Of a DNA stretch of 64,000 nucleotides, positions 55,376-64,000 are shown piece after piece. Made by a program: the position numbers and the translations under genes. The notes under the pieces are model-generated. The model searched no databases. It was not told where the DNA came from and saw only the letters and a program-made list of their open reading frames with translations. Positions within the stretch are counted from its first letter, which is position 1. The number at the start of each line of letters is the position of its first letter. This DNA comes from Carettochelys insculpta (taxonomy: Eukaryota; Chordata; Testudines; Carettochelyidae): the NCBI RefSeq assembly GCF_033958435.1, contig NC_134138.1:178110798-178174797 (forward strand), read 5' to 3'.

Positions 55376-56339
55376 ATTAGTTTTCAAATTTCTAGCAAGT
55401 ATGATGTGTCCTGGTATCTTTGATTGAGCAGTGAAACTTTCACATAAGAATAAATGATACTTTCTTATGTTTACAGGCAATATGATAGTAATATTTTAAT
55501 TAAAGTTAATAAGGGTTTTAGGAGCAGAGTGGTTTCCTGCATTTAATATGCAATGCTTTAATAAGTTTCATAAGGATTAGGCACATAGATAAATTGACAC
55601 ACATTACTTTGATTTGATTTGTTTTATTCTGAGACTCATTCTAGGTTTGGGGATAACAGCGACAGAAGTAGATACAAAAGGCTTTCCTAAATTTGAATTT
55701 GATGGCCATGTTAAATTGGGCATGTTTCCATTTCTGCTGAAACAGGACAGTTTGCTTAATGCTACAATGTGGATGAAATTCACACCTGTGCAAAGGACCA
55801 ACATAGGCTCTCCTTGCTGGCTATATATCAGTTCTTTCCACCTCTTGTCCCATTGCTATTTTTCTTCCTGCATGTCCCATTCTTCAGCAAAACTGCTTAA
55901 TTTTCTTCTCACTTCTTGTGTGTTTCTTTTATATCCGTCTTCTTTAGGTTTCTTTCATTCACTCTTCTTATCATTCACCTCTAAACTCAGTCTTCCTGTT
56001 TCTTTCCAGTTTCATACTTTTTGACTGTCTACACTAGCAAGTTCTTTTGAAAGATTTTTCAAAAGAAGGGGGCTTTTTTGAAAGATCCTGCAGACCGTCT
56101 TTGAAAGAAAGCATGTGTGGATGCTCCATAGGCCGCTCTTTCAAAAGAGCCGTTGTCCATGGTGCCAGCCAGCTGGCATACAGAGATGCCCTTGCCAGCA
56201 CAAGTGGGGCTCTATGGTTAGCGTGTCTGGCCGTGTTTAAAGACACAGAGACCCAGAAACCCCATGGATGGAAGCTGATAGTGTGCTGGGTGCAGGAAGC
56301 TCATGAGCCTCCAGCAGCACGCTCACCCAGTGATGCCAG

Positions 56340-57780
56340 AGCTCAGCAAAGCACTCTACTGGCCCCATGGCCAGCTTTCAGGACCCCTGTGCCCCTCAGG
56401 AGCCCCCCACTGACCCACCAGAGGGAGCCCTAGAGGCCATCCAGAGGCTGAAGAAGGCCCCTTCCTGAAGTGAGGAGGAGATGAGAGACTTGATGGGACT
56501 ATGGGAGGACAAGGATGTCCTCTGTCACACCAGTAGCTGGCACCAGAATGCTGCAGACTTCATCTGGCTGTCAGTGGGACTCAGGACCCAGCCTTCCTCT
56601 CCCTCCCCACCCCCCCCCCACCCCCACATGGTCAACCAGGTTCAGTCAAAGATAAAAGAGCTGCAGCAGGCACATACCTGGGCCCGGGATGTGGCCAGCC
56701 GTTTAGGGGCAGGGGGAAGCATCCACCAGCTGGCCCCACTACAAAGCCCTCAATTGGCTACTGGGGCTGAAGGATGCAGCTGAGCTGAAGGCTGTGCTGG
56801 ACATAGCGGTGCCCAAGGTGGAGCCCCAGCTGGTGCCTGACAACCAGCCAGGAGCCGCAGCCAGGACCCAGGACCAGGAAATAAAGATGTCCTTGGACAA
56901 GAAGGGGATCCTGGTCATGGCCATACCCTCCATCTCCTCAAGCCAGGCCCCTTCCACCTGGGCCACCCTTAAAGTCCTCGAGGGACCCTCAGGTAGGTAA
57001 GCAGTGATCCAGACACCCCAGGATGGGGTGAGACCACTTGGCACAGCCAGGAGTGGGCCAGTCTCATGGCCACCAGCCCATACTGACATATCTCAGGCAG
57101 CAGCAGCCCATGAATGGCACTCAGCGCCCCCTGCTGTAGACAGCACCACAACCTGAAAGCCTGGGGACAGGTACTGGAAGGGGGACGGACATCACCTGGT
57201 GCATGGCCCACCCATGTGGGGACCTCCAGGTGCCCAGGATCTGCCAGGGCCCCCAGGCGATTAAAGGGGGGCTGGCCAGAAGGGGTGGGAGGCACAGTCC
57301 CCATGGCCAGATAACTGGGCTGATGGGTTGCCCCATCTCCTCTTCTGTCTCCACAGCACCACCATCTGAGGGCTAGGCAAGACCTGTTCAAGGCTAGGGG
57401 AGCCCCCACTCCCAAGTGCCAAAGGGGTCGTGGCACCACTACCCCTGCCACCTTGGTGGGCCTGCTCCCAGAGGCTCTGCCACTGCTGCCAGAGGCGGGA
57501 GAAAGAGGAGGAGAAGGAGGCACCTCACAGACTGCTGCCATCCAGGAGCAGACCACTGTGCTTTGGCGGTAGCTGGAGCTGGAGGAGGCAGACAGGGTAG
57601 CATTGGGTGATCTGGGGTGACCATGGCCCTCTGGGCTCTCACCCAGGCTGTCATCCAGCACCCGCACCCGCCACCACCCCCCATCACCACACCTGCTGAT
57701 CCCCCTGATGCCTCCCCTACTACATCCCCTCCTCTCCCACCCCCACCCTTGCTGCCCCTGACCTCGCTGTCTTGATCCCA
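56340..57780 (+). pseudogene. Myb/SANT-like protein of element 3, decayed
   Basis: The plus-strand reading has CCTTCC-TGA-AGTGAGGAGG, i.e. a stop in place of the first conserved Trp (PS-W-SEEEMRDL), then EEEMRDLMGLWEDKDVL, HQNAADFIWLSVGL and VNQVQSKIKELQQAHTWARD, matching the domain at 13406-13110. A splice-like CCACAG at about 57352 precedes a second coding-like stretch (QTAAIQEQTTVLWR, LELEEADRVAL) resembling the family's coiled-coil tail. The long minus-strand ORF across 56969-57781 is its shadow. Confidence 0.7.
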
Positions 57781-58153
57781 ATTAACCTTCCTCAAGCTGT
57801 CCTGCTGGAACTGGCACAGCTCATTGTGTCTAGAGCACGCCAAGCCTGGCTGAATCCCTCCACCTGCCCAGCCCAGGCTGCTGAGCCCATGGACACAGCG
57901 CCCCCACCACACACTTATCTCCCCATGGTCCCAGGCCCATCCCAGCCCTGCCAGAGACCCTGGACCTCGGGCAGTAGGGGCTCCAACAGCTGGTGTGGCT
58001 CACAGCCCCCCACCACTGTGGAATACTGAGGCTCCCCACCCTCTCCCACCTCCAGGTTCAGGTGCCCCCACCACCACACTGTACATAGTTCCCCATTCAA
58101 CCCCCTCGTTCGTATTGTTGTTCAGAAAAGGTTCATTTTTCAGAGTTAACATG

Positions 58154-58159
58154 TTTATT
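58154..58159 (-). terminator. Polyadenylation signal of element 3 transposase
   Basis: AATAAA on minus about 160 nt after the last transposase stop at 58320. Confidence 0.5.
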
Positions 58160-58319
58160 TACAAACAACCCCGAGTCCTGTGATCATTAGAGGAGGTGTG
58201 AGGGGCAGTGGCAGGGCATGTGTGATGGGGTCGAGGTGGAGGGTGCCTGGGGGTCATTGGGTCATCCTGGTGAAGGCTGCCCTGAGGGCCTCCTTGATCT
58301 GCACCCCATCCCAGTGCAC

Positions 58320-59659
58320 CTAACAGCATGGGCCATGGAATGGCTGCTCATATCTGGCCACAGCCTCAGCAACCCACCCCTGCAGGAATTGCTTGTGCTT
58401 GCTTTCCACAATATTGTGGAGAGCGCAGCATGCCCCCACCACTGTGGGCACATTCTGGAGGGTGACCTCTATCCACATGAGGAGGCACTGAAAGCACCCC
58501 TTCAAGCAGCTGAAGGCCCGTTCCACCATGCCCCAGGCCCGCTTAAGGCACTCATTTAACTGCTCCTTGGTGGGGTCAGTTTGTCCCAAGAGGACCACAT
58601 GAGCCACAGGTGCAGTGGGCAGGTGGCATTGGCCACAATGTGGAGGGTCATGATGGTGTCGCCAGGGAGGAGGTCCCACAGAGGGGCCTAGGTCCCCTCC
58701 TGCATCCTGTGGCTGACCCAGGAGTTGTGGAAAATACAGGTGTCATGGACTTGCCCGGACCATCCCTTGCAGACATCCATGAACCAGCTCTGGGCATCCA
58801 TGACAGCCTGGAGTACCACAGAGTGGTACCCCTTTCTATTGCTATATTGCCCTGTGTTGTGGTCTGGGGCCTGGATGGGAATATGGGTCCAATCCAGGGC
58901 CCCTGAGCAGTTGGAGAAGCCCAGGCTAGCAAATCCCTCAATGCTGGTGTCAAGGTCCCTGACTCGGATGACCCCCCACAGGAGGATGGCTTGGTCGACC
59001 TGCATGGAATGGAGGGCATGCATATAGTGAGTGCATGTCACGGTATCCCAGAGTCCCCTGTCCCTGGCTCCTGTCCCCCATGCCCCTCCCGGGTCTTTCC
59101 CCTGCTGCCTTCAGGGCCCCTGCCCATGACAGTCCCCTTTTCCCAGGAGCCCTGCCTCCTCCCCTTGTGGTGGGTGTGTGGCCTGAGCATCATTTGTCTC
59201 CAGGAGGATGGCCCCAATGGTGGCTTTGCGCACCCTAAACTGGTGGCTAACTGAGTGGTGGCTGTCTGGGTTGGCCAGCTTCCATGTGGCTGTTGCAACC
59301 CCTTTGTCCTGAGGGAGCACGGGCGGCATCCACGTGTCCTGTTACTGAAGGGCAGGGGCCAGCCAGTGGCATAGCTAGAGGAATGTCTTCTTCCTCATCT
59401 GGAGGTTCTGAAGCCACCGCTTGTTATCCCATTCAAGCATCACCACCCAGTCCCACCACTACGCACTGGTGGGGTAGCCCCACAAGCACCAGATGGCAGG
59501 GGGGATGGGGTGCAGATGGTGCCCTGTGGCAAAGTCCTGCAGGACTGGGGTGGTGGGGTCAGCCACCAGAGAAGGTAGAGAATGGCATTTGATGATCGTG
59601 GTCAGCAGTCTGACCCAGTCATTAGTGGCATCTCTTCTGGGGACCTGAATGGGATCCAT
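58320..59659 (-). pseudogene. Harbinger DDE transposase of element 3, decayed
   Basis: Starts MDPIQVPR at 59659, sharing the MDP start with the other copies. Helix-turn-helix pieces are GVATATWKLANPDSHHS and FRVRKATIGAILLE. After LLE the expected intron donor GT reads AC (ACAAAT), so splicing would fail. Coding resumes near 59030 (MHALHSMQVDQAILL, DLDTSIEGFASLGFSNCSGA). The first catalytic Asp is LDWTHIPIQAPDH, the second GWSGQVHDTCIF and the Glu MVERAFSCLKGCF, followed by VVGACCALHNIVES. Stops and frameshifts are frequent, but all three catalytic acids are still visible. Confidence 0.83.
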
Positions 59660-60254
59660 GTGGAGAGTGACTGTGGGATCCTGTCTTTACTCTGGGAACA
59701 TGGTCTGCAGTGCTATGTCTTGGAGAGCAGCCCTCAATGTGTTCAGGCTGGGGATGTTTGGGAGGGGGTCCATTAAGGGAGCAGCTGGCGGCAGTGCCCA
59801 GAAAGGCTTGTCCACCATGCGACCCCATCTGGGGCATTTCCAGGCTCATTCTTTTGGAAATGTGCCTGTTGCTGTGTGGACACCCCCTTTTGAAAGAATG
59901 CCTCACTCTTTCAAAGTACAGGTCGGAAGGTTGATCCGCTTTTGGGTGTGTGTGCACTCTTCAAAACATGATCTTCTGAAAAATGCTTTCTGGAAGATAG
60001 CCTTTGGAAAGCACACTGTAATGTAGACACAGCTTCTGTGGGCTCTTTTTTTATGAAAGAGCAGTCCTCATGGCACCTGAATTTTTGATCCTGGGCCCAT
60101 TCTTTCGAAAGAGTGGGGGGCTGTGTGGATGCTCTCTTTTGAAAGAGCAGGTCACTCTTTTGATCCACTTTTTCGTATGTGGATGTGCTCTTTTGAAAGA
60201 GATTTTCTGGAAGGGATTCTTCCAAAAGATGTCTGTAGTGTAGACATAGCCCTT

Positions 60255-61770
60255 AGGTGTTCATCGTGGTATATAGATGTGACCAAATGTCTTAATCCTC
60301 CTCTATGGTAAAATCAGAAAGTATATTAAGGTGACACTTGGGACAAGTGAGTCAATTTTTTTTTCAAGATTGGTTTGGTTGTAATCATAGCACTTGTCAG
60401 AATAAGAGCCCAATGGTTCATGCCTGTCATTGATAGCACCTGAATTCATCTGAAGATGTGGAGATTTGGGAAAAGGATAATTCACTTCTGTGTATGTCTA
60501 TATTCTTTCTGTTCACCCCTTCCTTCAAGATTATGATAAACCAGAGTTGAAAGTGTTTTAGGGACAGGCAACCTCTAAAGAAATTGAGGAAAGAGGCACA
60601 GGGGACTCTTTTAGGACAGTGAGGAGACAAGGGTAGGTGTGGGAATACCAAGAAGCCCTTCCCAACTAGGGGGAGGCAAGTAAGGAAGAAATAATGACTG
60701 CTGGATCATTCCCTATTGGTTACATTAACAAAGCTAGGATCAAATTAAACCACTGACGCTTTGTCTTCTCATTCTTGATGCATAGTCCAGGACACTTCAT
60801 ACTCCAGCTACCACCTCTTCATTTCCTCCATCTTTGCATGTTATCCTACAGGCTTCATTGTGTATCCCAGCAACCTGGAATTCCATTGCTGTTTTAAAAT
60901 CTGATGAGATCTCAGGTAACCCAAGGTCAGACATACCTCAGAATGTATGAAAGTTTCTGATGCTTTCTGCATTAATTTCTTCAATTATATCAGAAAATGT
61001 CCTCCTAATTCTTCTTACTATAGACATGGCTTACAAAGATATTTATGTATTTTCAATCCATAGCTTCAGGAAATTGTTAAAATGCTGTTGGATGGAGCCT
61101 TATGTTTGAAATATGAGTTTTTGACTTAACTGGATAAGTATTTTATGTCAGAGATCAGACAACCTGTTAGCGAGGCAGACTATATGATAGCCAAAATCCA
61201 GCACAGCAGATTGTAATGTCATATTTCAACAGTATTTTTCACCTGAAGCAAGGTCAGGAATGTAGCATGAGACACACAACAGGAAACAAGGCAATTTGAA
61301 AAAGAAAGATAAATGAAAACCTAACAAGAAGCAAAATACTGGATGTATTAAAGTTTTAGTGAATTTTGTATATTAGATGTCCCTACCCTCATGAACATAA
61401 TTTCCACATTTAAAAACTATGGTGTTCTGAGAACTGACTTTTATTATGTTCATTTTTATTAAATAGCAGAATAGAATTATATATCATATTGTACTATGCA
61501 AGGTTTCTGGACTGGTCAGATCATTTACAAATTTGACCCAATATATATATAATTTCATCTAAGCCCTGTAGCTTTCAAACTGTCATCAGTAGGAAGACAT
61601 AAAATTATGTAAACAGCTACAATATTGTGTCCCTATAGAATGAAGTGAAAAAATCAAGATTTTGCTTCAGGGATCAAATCTTTCTACACAGCAAGGATGA
61701 CAGATTCAAACCACTCCACCACAGGTAAGGGAACTAAGTTTTCCATATTTTTTTCAATGTTTTACATACT
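60255..61770. other. Intronic, nothing recognised
   Basis: AT-rich, with no element or exon identified. Confidence 0.5.
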
Positions 61771-61774
61771 GGTG

Positions 61775-61930
61775 ATACCAGGCCCGGAAGGAACCTTGAG
61801 CAGTCATCAAGTCCAGTCCCCTGCACTCATGGCAGGATCAAGTACCATTGACCATACCTCACAGGTGTTTGTCTAACCTTCTCTAAAATATCTCCAATGA
61901 TGGAGGTTCCACAACTTCCCTAGGTGGAAA
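61775..61930 (-). mobile_element. CR1 3' fragment
   Basis: CCCGGAAGGAACCTTGAGCA, GTCCAGTCCCCTGCACTCAT and GGCAGGATCAAGTACC match the CR1 3' UTR and ORF end seen at 15015-15140. AAAATATCTCCAATGATGGA follows. Diverged, with both ends lost. Confidence 0.8.
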
Positions 61931-62181
61931 ATCAGTTGGATGAAGGACATGGAGAGTAAAAGGGAATGTATCCAGAATGGATTGGTGTGTATTTGTAGCA
62001 GGAGTTAGAGAGTACAGTGAATACAATATTTCATATAAACAGGAGAAGACCCTTTGATGTGCTGCAGAGACAAACAAAGTAAGGAAAGTATACTCATGAT
62101 CTTCCAAAGATGATCACGTTATCATTGCAACGATGCAGCAGGACAGTGATCAATGCCACATGGCACACATGAAGTAGTGGT

Positions 62182-62420
62182 GAATAGTAATAAAGAGGAA
62201 GCCGTGCTAGTCTATACACTATCAAAACAAAAAGCAGTCAAGTAGCACTTTAAAGACTAGCAAAATGATTTATTAGGTGAGCTTCCGTGGGACAGACCCA
62301 CTTCTTCAGACCATAGTCTGGTCTGGCTATGGTCTGAAGAAGTGGGTCTGTCCCACAAAAGCTCATCTAATAAACCATTTTGCTAGTCTTTAAAGTGCTA
62401 CTTGACTGCTTTTTGTTTTG
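62182..62420. mobile_element. Penelope end hairpin (239 bp) with 13-bp target duplication
   Basis: Two copies of the Penelope 3' terminal block in inverted orientation. GTGCTAGTCTATACAC...CAGTCAAGTAGCACTTTAAAG...GGGACAGACCCACTTCTTCA is answered by TGAAGAAGTGGGTCTGTCCC...CTTTAAAGTGCTACTTGACTG, meeting at ACCATAGTCTGGTCTGGCTATGGT. The direct repeat ATGAAGTAGTGGT flanks it exactly (62169-62181 and 62421-62433), so the hairpin was inserted as one unit. No coding sequence. Confidence 0.88.
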
Positions 62421-62433
62421 ATGAAGTAGTGGT

Positions 62434-63370
62434 AAATATTACACTAGCACAGTTGAATGGAACAGATAGACTGGAGGCCAACAATCTTTGGACCTGAAGA
62501 TGAAACTTGATTTCAGAGTCTGAACTGGCTGTGGTCATGGTTAAATGACTTAACATCTTTAAAAGCCACTCTAGTTAATGTTAAAATGAATTGATTTTTT
62601 AAAAAAAACCTGAAATTAAATGCCAAAGATATGACATTTTGCTCATATCCAATTTATCACTGTTTCCCTATCTTTCTTTCTGATTGTTTTTTTCCCTCTC
62701 CTCACAGTAACCTCTGCTGACACTGAAAGCCATGAAAGATCCCAGCCTTCTGAAGTGCTGATGTTTGCCCAACCTACCACAATATCTGTAATCACTAGAA
62801 CTGGCTTCCTAAGAAGAGACTAAGTTTTTCTCAACAGCTGGTTCACTGACACAAGTTTCCCTTCTGCCACATACAGACTGACCAACTTCAGCCATATTGT
62901 ATAACCCACACCTTTGCTTCTTTTTTGTTTTTTCAAAGCCACCTCTACCAAGAACATACTCATGGAGTTTCACGAAGATAGGAGAAACATTGGGCCAATC
63001 TGCATTTTCATTTGGGCTTACACAGTATTGTTCAAATACCATTTTTTAGACTGGCTTCTGTTGGTGAGTGAGAGAAGCTTTCAAGCTCAATGAGACCAGG
63101 ATTCCTGAACTCACATCTTGGCAGGTACATGAAGAAAGGGGATTTTCTAGTACTGTGAGAAAGTGTCCACTATCTTACATCTACAGTCATAGTTCTACAA
63201 AGTGAGCACTTTTCACTGGATTGTATTTTACACTCATTTTGGAGAGGCATATATGATGGCAAGATTAAGAGCAGTTGAAAATCTGACTCTGGATCTTCTT
63301 GTACAATCAGAACAGATCAGTACTTTTGTATTTTTACAGAGGAGTTCAACTAAATATTTGCACTTTTAAA
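62434..63370. other. Intronic, nothing recognised
   Basis: AT-rich, with no exon or element identified. Confidence 0.5.
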
Positions 63371-63374
63371 AAAT

Positions 63375-63480
63375 TGATTTAGACTTTAAGGCCAGAAGAG
63401 GCCATCATGATCATTCAGTCTGACCCTTTTGCACAGTCACTAGTCTCAAACTTCTGAGGAAATTACTCCACTCTCTGTTT
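63375..63480 (-). mobile_element. CR1 3' end relic
   Basis: TTTAAGGCCAGAAGAGGCCATCATGATCATTCAGTCTGACCC (given here as overlapping words AAGGCCAGAAGAGGCC, ATCATGATCATTCAG) resembles another CR1 3' end subfamily of turtles. Short and diverged. Confidence 0.6.
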
Positions 63481-64000
63481 GTTATTATTAGAAAACTCCA
63501 AGGTATGAACATCAGGTAAAAGATAAATTGGGTGCATCATTCATAGTGTCACACCTAATTCCCAATAGTGAGACGCATTGCAGGTTTAGTGGTTATCATG
63601 AGTGCATTTCTACCCAAGCCCTTGAGTGTGAAGGGCAGCTCATTAATCCAAAGGTCTATAGGTTCAATCTTAAAATGGACATATCTTTCAGAGGGATCGG
63701 TATGGTTTAGTAGTTCCATGTCCCTGAAACTTCCTAGGCTTAATGCACACTGTGCAGTCCTTGACCTTGAAACATACGCAAATTCTTTGAGTGCATTTAG
63801 ATGAGGAAAGACAAATAGTCTGAATCAGTTTTACTGGCATGTGTGACCTTGATGGCAAGAGGTGGTGGTAGCAGGGAAAGAAATTTACGAAGTGTCCAGT
63901 AGGCATAGTCCTTAATGAGACAGAAGGACCATCTTTCTGACTAGCTTCTTATACAGCAGTCCTTGAGTAGCATCTTATCTCCAGCAAACATATGCTTCCC
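63481..64000. other. Intronic, nothing recognised
   Basis: No credible exon or repeat seen up to the window edge. Confidence 0.45.

Larger units (their letters stand above)
56023..60251 (-). mobile_element. Large PIF/Harbinger element 3 (4.2 kb, reverse orientation)
   Basis: Left end GACTGTCTACACTAGCAAG with CTTTTGAAAGATTTTTC; inverted right end GGCTATGTCTACACTACAGAC with CTTTTGGAAGAAT. Flanks TTT (56020-56022) and CTT (60252-60254) differ by one base. Here the transposase is on minus and the Myb-like gene on plus, so the convergent design of elements 1 and 2 is kept. A minus-strand AATAAA at 58154-58159 closes the transposase. Subterminal TTTCGAAAGA occurs at the right side (about 60103). 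Confidence 0.85.

Noticed and set aside
55614..56024. 136-codon plus-strand ORF considered as a host exon
   Set aside because: Not similar to any CNTNAP2 region I know, wrong strand for the gene, and no credible acceptor/donor pair.
56969..57781. 270-codon minus-strand ORF
   Set aside because: Antisense to the Myb-like gene of element 3. Ser/Gly-rich with no motif; openness comes from high GC.
1..64000. CRISPR arrays, bacterial operons, rRNA or tRNA genes
   Set aside because: No regularly spaced short direct repeats with unique spacers, no ribosome-binding-site/ORF organisation, and no cloverleaf with A/B box consensus was recognised. The DNA is clearly vertebrate.

Overview
The window is vertebrate, intronic, AT-rich DNA, most likely from a turtle. 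Evidence: several CR1 LINE fragments with the sauropsid CR1 3' end and (ATTCTATG)n-type tail, a Neptune-type Penelope element with GIY-YIG nuclease, many PIF/Harbinger elements and MITEs with GGCTGTGTCTACAC-like ends and 3-bp target duplications, hAT-type short elements, and no Alu/L1. A softshell turtle is possible, but this is only a guess from repeat flavour.

The only host-gene coding sequence I can support is one 172-nt exon on the minus strand (28720-28891) with good splice sites. Its translation ends [16 protein letters not shown], which I recognise as the end of the second laminin-G domain of CNTNAP2 (neurexin family). The rest of the window then reads as the two flanking introns of this gene, filled with transposons.

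Layout: 1-1385, a CR1 fragment split by a MITE; 2697-3407 and 8626-9336, two 711-bp Harbinger deletion derivatives; 9395-13859, a large Harbinger element with a broken transposase, a convergent Myb/SANT-like gene and an unexpected third ORF (possibly BEN-like); 14981-16024, a 5'-truncated CR1 with an uninterrupted 316-codon reverse-transcriptase ORF; 16285-18213, assorted MITEs and an LTR-like repeat; 19596-24333, a second Harbinger with a perfect TTA duplication, itself split by a solo LTR (20794-21786); 25070-27698, a cluster of four MITEs, two of them abutting and sharing one ATA; 28720-28891, the CNTNAP2 exon; 29-42 kb, mostly plain intron with Penelope end-hairpins and an old CR1; 42.6-45.3 kb, MITE and tandem repeats; 45661-47283, the Penelope element; 47.4-55 kb, three more MITEs and an LTR-like repeat; 56023-60251, a third Harbinger in reverse orientation; 61.8-63.5 kb, CR1 scraps and a 239-bp inverted Penelope-end hairpin with a 13-bp duplication.

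How the parts relate: the three large Harbingers share one architecture, a DDE transposase and a Myb-like DNA-binding protein transcribed toward each other and ending near facing polyadenylation signals. All three are inactivated by different stops and frameshifts. The small palindromic MITEs share their terminal motif and often a subterminal TTCGAA motif, so these or related autonomous elements probably mobilised them. The 711-722 bp copies keep the transposase start codon (MDPQL...), tying them directly to an autonomous parent.
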